This document shows positions 21,405-32,660 of a stretch of 64,000 nucleotides of DNA, in pieces (within the stretch, counting starts at the first letter, position 1; each line of letters begins with the position of its first letter). The notes under the pieces were generated by a model, which saw only the letters and a list, made by a program, of their open reading frames with translations, did no database searches and was not told the DNA's origin. This DNA comes from Symbiodinium natans (taxonomy: Eukaryota; Sar; Dinophyceae; Suessiales; Symbiodiniaceae), in assembly GCA_905221605.1 (NCBI GenBank), contig CAJNDS010002496.1, positions 323,501 through 387,500 on the forward strand, read 5' to 3'. Made by a program: the position numbers and the translations under genes.

Positions 21405-21915
21405 CTCACCATGGCGCGCGTTGGTGATAGCCTCGCTTTGGGCTGGTGACTGCAGCGGCGTAAGAACCTCGACCGCAGTAGCAGCTACCACGTCGGGACT
21501 GTGACTACCCGCGGGCACAGGGCTGTTTCCCGGAGAGTCCACATCAATCGCAGTTTCGGAGGCAGCCTTACCCGTACGAACAGGTAGGAGGTGAAGACCG
21601 CGGGGGGCTCGCATTATGCCGGCCTTGTGTTCGAAAGCCGGGTCAGCGCGTTGAGCAGATCCCCGCTTGGGCGGTGTCCTAATGCTGGTATCCCCTAGCA
21701 AGTAGGTGAGGTACTGGGCGACCCCATCTCCTTCCCTCACCGGCTGGAAGGGGACACAATACACAGCATTGGGCAAGGGCTCCAGGACGAAGCCGCGCGT
21801 TTGCAGACTAGCAATGGTGCCCGAGTAGGAGTTGGAAGTGAAAGAGGGGCTCCCCCATCCTTCTTGCTGAAGTGTGCGGTAAAGAACTTCCCGCTTATCT
21901 CCCCAGGTGGGGGGT
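21405..21915 (-). CDS. Probable N-terminal part of the 541-codon protein, in another frame
   Basis: The open frame 21258-21965 begins inside satellite DNA, but from about 21915 it reads as credible protein: WGDKREVLYRTLQQEGWGSP, TIASLQTRGFVLEPLPNAVY, VREGDGVAQYLTYLLGDTS. It turns disordered (SPGNSPVPAGSHSPDV) just before the 541-codon frame starts. Its last 48 codons overlap that frame and are probably spurious. The two are most simply one coding sequence joined by an unseen intron or broken by a frameshift near 21.40 kb. Confidence 0.45.
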
Positions 21916-22295
21916 GACAAGTATGTTCCCTTTAACGTTATGGTGGAGCAGATGTGTTGACGCACGAGGTTTTGTGATAATTCTGTTCCCTTTAACGTTG
22001 TGGTGGAGCTAAATGTGTTGGCGCGCGAAGTTTTGTGACAATTATGTTTTTTTAATATTGTGGTGGAGCTAGATGTGTTGGCGCGCGAGGTTTTGTGACA
22101 ATTATGTTCCCTTCAGTGTTGTGATGGAGTCAGATGTATTGGAACACGAGATTTTGGGATAATTCTGTTTCCTTTAACCTTGTGGTGGAGCTAGATGTAT
22201 TGGCACGTAGGGTTTTGTGACAATTATGTTCCCTGAAATGTTGTGGTGGAGCACGTTGTGGCAGAGCTAGATGTGGGTTGGCACACGAGGTTTTG
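21914..22295. repeat. 61-bp satellite, block c
   Basis: About six units resume after the 5.6-kb insertion. The first contains the GTTATGGTGG variant shared with the unit left of the insertion. The block ends at TTTTGTAACCCTAAACCCTA (22293-22312), a short telomere-like junction to the next satellite. Confidence 0.88.
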
Positions 22296-22309
22296 TAACC
22301 CTAAACCCT

Positions 22310-23790
22310 ACCGGCGAGTTTCCTGATGTTTGCTTTTTGTTCACAAAATTCATGTTTTTTTGAGAGCCCAATGGGTTTCCTGACATTAAAAAACAACCCA
22401 AAATTCATTTTTTCCGAGCTCAGCGAGTTTCCTGACCTTTGTTTTTGGTGCCCAAAACTCATGTTTTTTTTGCGAGCCCAGCGAGCTTCCTGAGTGCCCA
22501 AAACACATGTTTTTTGAGAGCCCAGTGGGTTTACTGACATTTGTTTTTGGTGCCCAAAACTCATGTTTTTTTTGAGAGCCTAGCAAGTTTCCCGACATTT
22601 GTTTTTGGTGCCTAAAACTCATGTACAGGTTGTTTGAGAGCCTGGTGAGTTTCTTGATTGTTTTTTTGGTTCCAAAACTCATGCTTTTTTAGAGTCTAAC
22701 GAATTTCCTGATATTTGTTTTTGGTGCCCGAAACTCATGTTTTTTGAGGGCCCAGAAGGTTTCCTGACATTTGTTTTTGGTGCCCAAAATACATGTTTTT
22801 TGAGAGTCCAGTGAGTTTCCTGACATTTTTTTGGTGCCCAAAACTTATGTGTTTTCGTAAAAAGCCCGGCGGGTTTCCTGACATTTGTTTTTTGGTTCCA
22901 AAACTCATGCTTTTTCAGAGCAACGCGAGTTTCCTGACCTTTGTTTTTGGTGCCCAAAACTCATGTTTTTTTGAGAGCTTAGCGACTTTCCTGAGTGCCC
23001 AAAACACATGTTTCTGGAGAGCCCAGAAGGTTTCCTGACATTTGTTTTTGTGCCCAAAATTCATGCTTTTTGAGAGCCCCAATGGGTTTCCTGACATTTG
23101 TTTTTGGTGCCCAAAACTCATTTTTTTGAGCCCAGCGAGTTTTTCCTGACCTTTGTTTTTGGTGCCCAAAACTCACTTTTTTTGCCAGCCCAGCGAGCTT
23201 CCTGAGTGCCCAAAACACGTGTTTTTTGAGAGCCCACGTGGGATTCCTGACATTTGTTTTTGGTGTCCAAAACTCATGTTTTTTTTGAGAGCCCAGCAAG
23301 TTTCCCGACATTTGTTTTTGGTGCCCAAAACTCATGTACAGGTTGTTTGAGAGCCCGGCGAGTTTCCTGACATTTGTTTTTGGTGCCCAAAACACATGTT
23401 TTTTTTTTTGGAGGCCCCGGCGAGTTTCCTGACATTTGTTGTTGGTGTTCAAAACTCATTTTTTTGGAGAGCCCAGAAGATTTCCTGATATTTGTTTTGG
23501 TGCCCAAAATTCATATTATTTTTACCCTAAGAGTCCCGGGTTTCTTGACCAAAACTCATGTATATGTTGTTTGAGAGCCCAGCGAGTTTCCTGACATGTG
23601 TTTTTGGTGCCCAAAATTCATGTTTTTTGAGAGCCCAGTGGGTTTCCTGACATTTGCTTTTGGTGCCCAAAAATCATGTGTGACTGGGGAGCCCAGCGAA
23701 TTTCCTTCATGTTTTTTGAGAGCCCAACGACTTTCCTGAATGCCCAAAACACATGTTTTTTGAGAGTCCAATGGGTTTCCTAACATTTGT
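22310..23790. repeat. Satellite of about 57-62 bp (CCTGACATTTGTTTTTGG type)
   Basis: About 25 units contain GAGAGCCCAGCGAGTTTCCT, GACATTTGTTTTTGGTGCCC and AAAACTCATGTTTTTT. T-run length varies and some units are truncated (GAGCTTCCTGAGTGCCCAAA variant). Longer two- to three-unit blocks recur, for example with TGTACAGGTTGTTTGAGAGC near 22622 and 23336. All frames over it are satellite-derived. Confidence 0.92.
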
Positions 23791-24715
23791 TATCGAATGA
23801 TGATCGTAAATCCTCAAAAAAGGAAATGTCTTCTTGATTCGTCCGAAATTCTATGAATATCCATGATTGATCATATATCGAAGATTTCTCTCCTATATGA
23901 TCAATCATGGATATTCAGAAATGATCTCTTATTTTGAGATGTTGCGAATATCGAATGATGATCGCAAAACCTCAAAGAAAGAGAATTTCTTCTTGACACG
24001 ATCGAATTTCTATGAATATCCATGCTTGATCATATATCGAAGATTTCTCCCTTTCCATATGATCAATCATAGATATTCAAAAAAATTCGGCGAATGCCGA
24101 ACGATGATCGTAGAAACTCAAAGAAAGAGAGTTTCTTCTTGATTCTTCCAGAATTCTATGAATATCCATGTTGGATCGTATATCGAAGTTTTGTCCCTTC
24201 CCATATGATCAATCGTAGATGTTCAAAAATATTCTGCGAATATCGAATGATGATCGCAAAATCTCAAAGATAAAGAAACTCATTTTGATCCGTCCGAAAT
24301 TCTTCGAATATCCATGATTGATCATATATCATATATTTCTTGCTTCCTATATGATCAATCATCGATATTCAAAAATGTTCATATATTTTGAATATTTTCG
24401 AATGTCGAATGATGATCGCAAAACCTCTCCTTGATCCTCCCGAAGTTCTACGAATATCCATGATTGATCATATATCGAAGATTTCTCCTTGCCTATATGA
24501 TCAATCATGGATATTCAAAAATGATCTCCTATTTGGAGGTTTTGCGAATATCGAAGGATGATCGTAAAGCCTCAAAGAAATAAAAAATATTTTTGCTTCA
24601 ATCGAATTTCTTTGCATATACATGATTACATATCGAAGATTTCTTCCTTCCTTTATGATCAATGATGGATATTCAAAAACGACTTCTTATTTCTTCTTAT
24701 TTCGAGGTTTTGCGA
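23791..24715. repeat. Satellite of about 150 bp, each unit with a long hairpin
   Basis: About six units begin TATCGAATGATGATCG. Each contains GAATATCCATGATTGATCAT followed, about 20 bases on, by its complement ATGATCAATCATGGATATTC (for example 23854-23915, 24010-24080, 24456-24513). The stem is about 23 bp and nearly perfect in several units, with a CGAAGATTTCTCYYT loop. Both stem arms vary between units, but pairing is largely kept. Confidence 0.88.
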
Positions 24716-27700
24716 ATGTCACGGCGTTGTCCACTTCTGGGGGGGTTGGGTGTGTCACGGTGTTGACCGCTTGTGGGTGGGTTGGGTGTGTCACGGCGTT
24801 GTCCGCTTGTGGGTGGGATGGGCGTGTCACGGTGTTGTCCGCTTGTGGGCGGGTTGGCCGTGTCACGGTGTTGTCCGCTTGTGGGTGGGTTGGGCGTGTC
24901 ACGGTGTTGTCCGCTTGTGGGTGGGTTGGTTGTGTCACGGTGTTGTCCGCTTGGGGGTGGGTTGGGCGTGTCACGGTGTTGTCCACTTGCAGGGGGTGGG
25001 GTGGGAGTGTCACGGTGTTGTCCGCTTCTGTGTCACAGTGTTGTTCGCTTGTGGGTGGGTTGGGCGTGTCACAGTGTTGTCCGCTTCTGGGTGGGTTGGG
25101 CGTGTCACGGTGTTGTCCGCTTGTGGGTGGGTTGGGCGTGTTACGTTGTTTTCTGCTTGTGGGTGGGTTGGGCGTGTCACGGCGTTGTCCGCTTGTGGGT
25201 GGGTTGGATATGTCACGGTGTTGTCCACTTGCAGGGGTGGGTTGGGAGTGTCATTTGTCACCTGGTGGGTGGGATGGGCGTGTCATAGTGTTGTTCGCTT
25301 GTGGGTGGGTTGGGCGTGTCACAGTGTTGTCCGCTTCTTGGTGGGTTGGGCGTGTCACGGTGTTGTCCGCTTGTGGGTGGGTTGGGTGTGTCACAGTGTT
25401 GTCCGCTTGTGGGTGGTTTGGGCGTGTCACGGTGTTGTCCGCTTGTGGGTGGGTTGGGTGTGTCACGGTGTTGTCCGCTTGTGGGTGGGTTGGGCGTGTC
25501 ACGGTGTTGACCGCTTGCGGGTGGGTTGGGGGTGTCACGGTGTTATCCGCTTGTGGGTGGGTTGGCCGTGTCACGGTGTTGTCCGCTTGTGGGTGGGTTG
25601 GGCGTGTCACGGTGTTGTTCGCTTGTGGGTGGGTTGGGTGTGTCACAGTGTTGTCCGCTTGTGATTGTGCTGGGCGTGTCACGGTGTTGTCCGCCTGTGG
25701 GTGGGCTGGGCGTGTCACGGTGTTGTCCGCTTGCGGGTGGGTTGGGTGTGTCGCGGTGTTGTCCGCTTGTGGGTGGGTTGGGCGTGTCACGCTGTTTTCC
25801 GCTTATGGCTGGGTTTGGCGGCGTGTCACGGTGTTGTCCGCTTGTGGATGTGTTGGGCGTGTCACGGCGCTGTCTATTTAGGGGGGTGGGTTGGGAGTGT
25901 CACAGTGTTGTGTGTTTGTGGGTGGATTGGGCGTGTCACAGTGTTGTTCGCATGTGGGTGGGTTGGGCGTGTCACGGTGTTGTCCGCTGGTGGGTGGGTT
26001 GGGCGTGTCACGGTGTTGTCCGCTTGTGGGTGGGTTGGGTGTGTCACGGCGTTGTCCGCATGTGGGTGGGTTGGGCGTGTCACGGTGTTGTCGGCTTGTG
26101 GGTGGGTTGGCCGTGTCTTGGTGTTGTCCGCTTGTGGGTGGGTTGGGCGTGTCACGGTGTTGTCCGCTTGTGGGTGGGTTGGCCGTGTCACGGTGTTGAC
26201 CGCTTAAGGGTGGGTTTGGGGTGTCACGGTGTTGTCCGCTTGTGGGTGGGTTGGCCGTGTCACGGTGTTGTCCGCCTGTGGATGGGTTGGGCGTGTCACG
26301 GTGTTGTCCGCTTGTGGGTGGGTTGGGTGTGTCACAGTGCTGTCCGCTTGTGATTGTGTTGGGCGTGTCACGGTGTTGTCCGCCTTGGGGGTGGGTTCGG
26401 CGTGTCACGGTGTTGTCCGCCTATGGGTGGGTTGGGCGCGTCACGTTGTTGTCCGCTTGTGGGTGGGTTGGGTGTGTCACAGTGCTGTCCGCTTGTGACT
26501 GTGTTGGGCGTGTTACGGTGTTGTGGCGGCGTGTCACGGTATTGTCCGCTTGTGGATGTGTTGGGCGTGTCACGGCGCTGTCTACTTAGGGGGGTGGGTT
26601 GGGAGTGTCACGGCGTTGTCTGCTTGTGGGAGCTTGTGGGTGGGTTGGGCGTGTCACGGTGTTGTCCGCTGGTGGGTGGGTTGGGCGTGTCACGGTGTTG
26701 TCCGCTTGTGGGTGGGTTGGGTGTGTCATGGTATTGTCCGCTTGTGGGTGGGTTGGTTGTGTCACGGTGTTGTCCGCTTGTGGGTGGGTTGGGCGTGTCA
26801 CAGTGTTGTCTGTTTGTGGGTGGATTGGGCGTGTCACAGTGTTGTTCGCTTGTGGGTGGGTTGGGCGTGTCACGGTGTTGTCCGCTGGTGGGTGGGTTGG
26901 GCGTGTCACGGTGTTGTCCGCTTGTGGGTGGGTTGGGTGTGTCACGGCGTTGTCCGCATGTGGGTGGGTTGGGCGTGTCACGGTGTTGTCGGCTTGTGGG
27001 TCGGTTGACCGTGTCTTGGTGTTGTCCGCTTGTGGGTGGGTTGGGCGTGTCACGGTGTTGTCCGCTTGTGGGTGGGTTGGCCGTGTCACGGTGTTGACCG
27101 CTTAAGGGTGGGTTTGGGGTGTCACGGTGTTGTCCGCTTGTGGGTGGGTTGGCCGTGTCACGGTGTTGTCCGCCTGTGGATGGGTTGGGCGTGTCACGGT
27201 GTTGTCCGCTTGTGGGTGGGTTGGGTGTGTCACAGTGCTGTCCGCTTGTGATTGTGTTGGGCGTGTCACGGTGTTGTCCGCCTTGGGGGTGGGTTCGGCG
27301 TGTCACGGTGTTGTCCGCCTATGGGTGGGTTGGGCGCGTCACGTTGTTGTCCGCTTGTGGGTGGGTTGGGTGTGTCACAGTGCTGTCCGCTTGTGACTGT
27401 GTTGGGCGTGTTACGGTGTTGTGGCGGCGTGTCACGGTATTGTCCGCTTGTGGATGTGTTGGGCGTGTCACGGCGCTGTCTACTTAGGGGGGTGGGTTGG
27501 GAGTGTCACGGCGTTGTCTGCTTGTGGGAGCTTGTGGGTGGGTTGGGCGTGTCACGGTGTTGTCCGCTGGTGGGTGGGTTGGGCGTGTCACGGTGTTGTC
27601 CGCTTGTGGGTGGGTTGGGTGTGTCATGGTATTGTCCGCTTGTGGGTGGGTTGGTTGTGTCACGGTGTTGTCCGCTTGTGGGTGGGTTGGGCGTGTCACG

Positions 27701-27868
27701 GTGTTGTCCACTTGTGGGTGGGTTGGGCGTGTCATGGTGATGGCCGCTTGTGGGTGGGTTGGGTGTGTCACGGTGTTGACCGCTTGTGGGTGGGTTGGTC
27801 GTGTCACGGTGTTGTCCGCTGGTGGGTGGGTTGGGAGTGTCACGGTGTTGTCCGCTTCTGGGGGGGTT
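24716..27868. repeat. 36-bp satellite (GTTGTCCGCTTGTGGGTGGG type), about 87 units
   Basis: The unit is GTTGTCCGCTTGTGGGTGGG followed by TTGGGCGTGTCACGGT. Because 36 is divisible by three and the unit lacks stops, all six frames are open over hundreds of codons (up to 419), giving 12-residue repeats such as VTVLSACGWVGR. These frames are explained by the repeat and are not called as genes. Most units differ by one or two substitutions; a few carry indels (GGGGGGTGGG). Confidence 0.95.
25910..27705. repeat. Higher-order repeat, two 898-bp copies within the 36-bp satellite
   Basis: Unit-specific variants recur at a fixed distance of 898 bases: GGTGGATTGG at 25921 and 26819, the TGATTGTGTTGGG unit at about 26352 and 27250, the GTGTTGTGGCGGCGTG junction at about 26518 and 27416. 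The two copies (about 25910-26807 and 26808-27705) are nearly identical. 898 bases is about 25 monomers less 2 bases. Confidence 0.85.
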
Positions 27869-28130
27869 GAACGTGGTTACAAAGCTTCGAAATTAGCTCC
27901 ATGTCCTGGCAAGAGTTTGGTCAGAAAGCTTCGAAACTAAATAGATTGTAGCCTCTTTTTGGGCGAAAAGACCGTATCAAAAACATGATTAATCCCACGA
28001 AGGAATAGATTTTTCAATTTACTTAAACCCACGTCGTAGTTATATTTCAGGCAAAGCCCTGCTCCCGGAAAATGACACAGGTCCCCCAAGGCCCCCAAGA
28101 GGTCCCAAATTAGGCGTCGGGAAGTTCCCT
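27869..28130. other. Unique spacer, no gene seen
   Basis: A short direct repeat, AAGCTTCGAAA, occurs at 27883 and 27928. Otherwise no repeat, structure or coding signal. Confidence 0.5.
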
Positions 28131-29228
28131 CAAATATAATATAATTGATATGAAAGATCTAGGATATATCAAAGAATCATTGTTAAATCGAAAATTGGAT
28201 GAGGATTTTAAATTCATATTGAAGTATAATATCTAATTATGATTTCATTATGATTCAGGGAATCATTGAAACCCTCGCAAGTTTCAAAATATTAAAATAT
28301 CGAGAATATTGGATTGGGCAATGATTCTTTGATATATATATTAGATTCATTGAATCCTTGAAATTTCTGGAATTTATGAAATAATTGAAATTGGATAATA
28401 TGAATTAATAATCCTCATCCATTTTTTGATTTGATAATGATTCTTTAATAAATCTTAGATCTTTCATAGAAATATAATTGAGGGTTTCATAAATATCTAG
28501 AATCAATTGAAAATCTAAAGAATGGAACCAAAATATATAATTCTGATTTCATTATGATTCAGGGAATCATTGAAAATCTCGTAATTTACAAAATATTAAA
28601 ATATCGAGAATATTGGATTGGGCAATGATTCTTTGATATATATTAGATTCATTGAATCCTTGAAAATTCTGAATTTCTGAAATAATTGAAATTGGATAAT
28701 ATGAATTAATAATCCTCATCCATTTTTTGATTTGCCAATGATTCTTTAATACATCTTAGATCTTTCATAGAAATATAATTGAGGTTGTCATAGAAATCTA
28801 GATTCAATTGAAAACCAAAAGAATTGAATTATAATATATAATTATGATTTCATTATGATTCAGGGAATCATTGAAACCCTCGCAAGTTTCAAAAGATTAA
28901 AATATCGAGAAGATTGTATTGGGCAATGATTCTTTGATATATATTAGATTCATTGAATCCTTGAAAATTCTGGAATTTATGAAATAATTGAAATTGGATA
29001 ATATGAATTAATAATCCTCATCCATTTTTTGATTTGATAATGATTCTTTAATATATCTTAGATCTTTCATAGAAATATAATTGAGGGTTTCATAAATATC
29101 TAGAATCAATTGAAAACCTAAAGAATAGAACCAAAATATATAGTTCTGATTTCATTATGATTCAGGGAATCATTGAAAATCTCGTAATGTGCAAAATATT
29201 AAAATATCTATCGAGACTATGAATTGAA
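28131..29228. repeat. AT-rich satellite, about 300-304 bp unit
   Basis: GATTTCATTATGATTCAGGG occurs at 28241, 28545, 28845 and 29148, giving spacings of 304, 300 and 303. Each unit also has AAAATATCGAGAATATTGGA, AATGATTCTTTGATATATA and AATCCTCATCCATTTTTTGA. There are about three and a half copies. No coding potential. Confidence 0.92.
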
Positions 29229-29254
29229 ATCGAATGCGCCAGCTGCGCTGGCGA

Positions 29255-29333
29255 ACCCTAAACCCTAACCCCTAAACCCTAAACCCTAATCCCTAAACCC
29301 TAAACCCTAAACCCTAAACCCTAAACCCTAAAC
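29255..29333 (-). repeat. Telomeric array (CCCTAAA)n, opposite orientation
   Basis: About eleven heptamers, with CCCTAAC and CCCTAAT variants near the left end. It is the only sizeable array in the right half of the window that reads CCCTAAA on the plus strand. It lies 165 bases before a (TTTAGGG)n array pointing the other way. Confidence 0.95.
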
Positions 29334-29497
29334 CGTATTCAATTCATCCTAGGCAATTCGCCGAAGGCGTGGCACCCCCCCTCCCCCTAGGAACCCGCCC
29401 AATACCCTCAAAATTAAACCCGATTTGAGATTTGGGCCCCGCCCATTTCTCAGGAACCGTTCTAGCTTCAAGATTTTTAAAACCGATTTGAAATTGG

Positions 29498-29597
29498 TTT
29501 AGGGTTTAGGGTTTAGGGTTTAGGGTTTAGGGTTTAGGGTTTAGGGTTTAGGGTTTAGGGTTTAGGGTTTAGGGTTTAGGGTTTAGGGTTTAGGGTT
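29498..29597 (+). repeat. Telomeric array (TTTAGGG)n, about 14 copies
   Basis: Perfect heptamers. The left flank is GATTTGAAATTGG; the right flank starts GTTCAAGAGCTCCTGG. With the array at 29255 it forms a divergent pair around a spacer containing GGCACCCCCCCTCCCCCTAG. Confidence 0.97.
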
Positions 29598-31150
29598 CAA
29601 GAGCTCCTGGTCGAGCAGTTTCTCGTTTAGGCTCTGTGTTTAGAACATCGAAAAATACCCACCCACCCGAAGTTCCCATAACATTAAGAAATAAAAAGTT
29701 TCTTCTTTTTATTAGGATGGTTCAATAACAAAATGAATGACTTCCACTTAACAAACGAGGAGGTGGAGATACTAAACCACGCGAGGCTTTGAGGTCTTGA
29801 AATCCTAAACTGAGGCTCAAACCTTGAAAAAATTTTTTTAAAAATGAAAAAACCCTGAAAAAAAGAAGGAGAAAAAAAAGCCTGGGGTCCCCCCCATTTG
29901 GGGTGTTTTTGGAAGCAAATTTTCCCTCATGGGGGGGTCGGAGTTCGAGGCAAGGGGGGGTCTCCGAAGATTGTTTTGCCTTTAAAATTGGGGGTGGGCT
30001 CTACCATCATTTACTATGGGATTTGCGCTACCCACCGTGGGCCCTCCGTTACAGCTCCGTTACAGCACCTGCTACAGTTCCGTTACAGTTCCGTTGCACC
30101 TCCGTTACAGCTTCGTCTAGAGCTCCGCTACAGCTCCGTTGCACCTCCGTTACACCTCCGTTACAGCTTCCGCTACAGTTCCGTTGCAGCTCCGCTACAG
30201 CTCCGATGCACCTCCGTTACAGCTCCGTTACAGCTCCCTTGCACCTCCGTTACAGCTCCTTTACAGCTTCCGTTACAGCTCCGTTGCACCTCCGTTACAG
30301 CTCCGTTACAGCTTCCGTTACAGCTTCCGTTACAGCTTCCGTTACAGCTCCGTTACAACTCCATTACAGCTTCGATGCACCTCCGCTACATCTCCGTTAC
30401 AGCTTCCGTTACAGCTCAGTTCTACAGCTCCGTTACAGCTCCGTTACATCTCCGATACAGCTCCGCCACAACTCCCGTTACAGCTCAGTTGTACAGCTCC
30501 GTTACAGTTCCAGTACAGGTCCCTAATCAAGTTGCTGCTTCTGCTACGGCTCCGTTACAGCTTCCGTTACAGCATCGCTACAGCCGGTAGCGCTCCGTTG
30601 CAGCCTTCCGATACGGCTCCGTTACAGCTCCGCGACAAGTCCGTTACAGCTCCGCTCCTTTCCGTTACAGTTTCCGTTACAAGCCCCGTTACCGGCGAGC
30701 ATTTCTGTCATAGTAGAGGCCTGCAAATGATGGTAGAGCCCCGCCCCAACTTTAAAATCGAAAAATGACCCCCCCCCCTGACCAAAATCATTGTGAAAAA
30801 GGTCGCGGAAAAGTCTTGAAAAAATTGAAAAACACAAAAACCCAGAAAACGAGAGGCCACCCAGAACCCTCGATTTCAGTACTAAAAATTCGCATTTTCA
30901 TTGCGGGTCTAGGCCTGGGGTGTTTTTTGAGGCAAACTCCCTCTCAAGGGGGGGTCGGAGTTTGAGGCAAGGAGGGTCTCCAAAGACTATTTTGCCTTTA
31001 AATTCCAAAAATACGACCCCCCCTTGACCGAAATTAGGCTGTGAAAAAGGTCGCGGGGGCAGCTCAGAAAAACCCTGAAAAAACCCGAAGAAACATGGAA
31101 AAACCTTAAAAAACATTGAAAAACCTTGAAAAACCCTGAAAAACTTGAAA
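29598..31150. repeat. Spacers around a 12-bp satellite, with a duplicated GC-rich motif
   Basis: 30040-30690 is a degenerate satellite of the 12-mer CCGTTACAGCTC, with 11- to 14-base variants (CTTCCGTTACAG, GCACCTCCGTTA) that create shadow frames. On both sides is a related roughly 110-bp block: 29895-30010 and 30915-31020, each with GGGGTGTTTTTGGAGGCAAA-type sequence, GGGGGGGTCGGAGTT and GTCTCCGAAGA...TTTTGCCTTTAAA. 31060-31150 is CCTGAAAAACCTTGAAAAAC repetition. No gene. Confidence 0.85.
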
Positions 31151-32660
31151 AAACACGGCGTTGAGGCCTTGAAACCCTAAACACAGGCCTTGAGGCCTTG
31201 AAACCCGAAACGCTGGGCCCTGAGGCCTTGAAACCCTAAACGCTTGGCCCTGAAACCCTAAACACAGGCCCTGAGGCCCTCAAACCCTAAACACAGGCCC
31301 TGAGGCCCTGAAACCCTAAACACAGGCCCTGAGGCCTTGAAACCCTAAACGCTGGGCCCTGAAACCCTAAACACAGGCCCTGAGACCCTGAAACCCTAAA
31401 CACAGGCCCTGAGGCCTGAAACCCTAAACACAGCTGAGGCCTTGAAACCCTAAACGCTGAAACCCTAAACACAGGCTTTGAGGCCTTGAAACCCTAAACG
31501 CTGGGCCCTGAAACCCTAAACACAGGCCCTGAGGCCCCCTAAACACAGGCCCTGAGGCCCTGAACCCTAAAAACACAGGCCCTGATACCTTGAAACCCTA
31601 AACCCTGAGGCCTTGAACCCTGGGCCCTGAAACCCTAAACACAGGCCCTGAGGCCCTGAAACCCTAAACACAGGCCCTGAGGCCTTGAAACCCTAAACGC
31701 TGGGCCCTGAAACCCTAAACACAGGCCCTGAGGCCCTGAAACCCTAAACACAGGCCCTGAGGCCTTGAAACCCTAAACGCTGGGCCCTGAAACCCTAAAC
31801 ACAGGCCCTGAGGCCCTGAAACCCTAAACACAGGCCCTGAGGCCTTGAAACCCTAAAAACGGCTTTGAGGCCTTGAAACCCTAAACGCTGGGCCCTGAAA
31901 CCCTAAACACAGGCCCTGCCCTGAAACCCTAAACACAGGCCCTGAGGCCCTGAAACCCTAAACACAGGCCCTGAGGCCTTGAAACCCTAAACGCTGGGCC
32001 CTGAAACCCTAAACACAGGCCCTGAGGCCCTGAAACCCTAAACACAGGCCCTGAGGCCCTGAAACCCTAAACACAGGCCCTGAAGCCTTGAAACCCTAAA
32101 CGCTGGGCCCTGGAAACCCTAAACACAGGCCCTGAGGCCCTGAAACCCTAAACACAGGCCCTGAGGCCTTGAAACCCTAAACGCTGGGCCCTGAAACCCT
32201 AAACACAGGCCCTGAGGCCCTGAAACCCTAAACACAGGCCCTGAGGCCTTGAAACCCTAAACGCTGGGCCCTGAAACCCTAAACACAGGCCCTGAGGCCC
32301 TGAAACCCTAAACACAGGCCCTGAGGCCTTGAAACCCTAAACGCTGGGCCCTGAAACCCTAAACACAGGCCCTGAGGCCTTGAAACCCTAAACACAGGCT
32401 GAGGCCCTTGAAACCCTAAACGCTGGGCCCTGAAACCCTAAACACAGGCCCTGAGGCCCTGAAACCCTAAACACAGGCCCTGAAGCCTTGAAACCCTAAA
32501 CGCTGGGCCCTGAAACCCTAAACACAGGCCCTGAGGCCCTGAAACCCTAAACACAGGCCCTGAGGCCTTGAAACCCTAAACGCCATGCCTTGGGGCCACC
32601 CTTGAGGCCCTGAAACCCTAAACGCCAGGCCTTGAGGCCCTGAAACCCTAATTAGGGTCT
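31151..32660. repeat. Composite satellite with CCCTAAAC in every unit
   Basis: Units of about 25-27 bases, such as GAAACCCTAAACACAGGCCC and TGAGGCCTTGAAACCCTAAACG, alternate in a higher-order pattern of about 76-80 bases (two ACAGGCCCTGAGG units and one CGCTGGGCCCTG unit). More than 50 units occur. Each carries one telomeric heptamer, so the satellite probably grew from a telomere-adjacent seed. Phe/Arg/Val-Ser frames on the minus strand are repeat artefacts. Confidence 0.92.

Larger units (their letters stand above)
16277..21913 (-). mobile_element. Retroposon-like 5.6-kb insertion in the 61-bp satellite
   Basis: The segment lies inside the 61-bp satellite. Its left end on the plus strand is a run of ten T (16277-16286), which is a poly(A) tail if it is read on the minus strand, the strand of its two coding regions. 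Both flanks carry the same 21 bases (16256-16276 and 21926-21946: TTCCC...GTTATGGTGG) with a variant absent from other units, as a target-site duplication would. A caveat is that 21914-21925 also resembles satellite, so the right edge is uncertain. No reverse transcriptase or integrase was seen. It may be a non-autonomous retroelement or a retroposed gene. Confidence 0.5.

Noticed and set aside
24622-27940. Very long open frames (up to 419 codons) with 12-residue repeats
   Set aside because: All six frames are open because the 36-bp unit is stop-free and divisible by three; no start, intron or composition signal supports any one frame.
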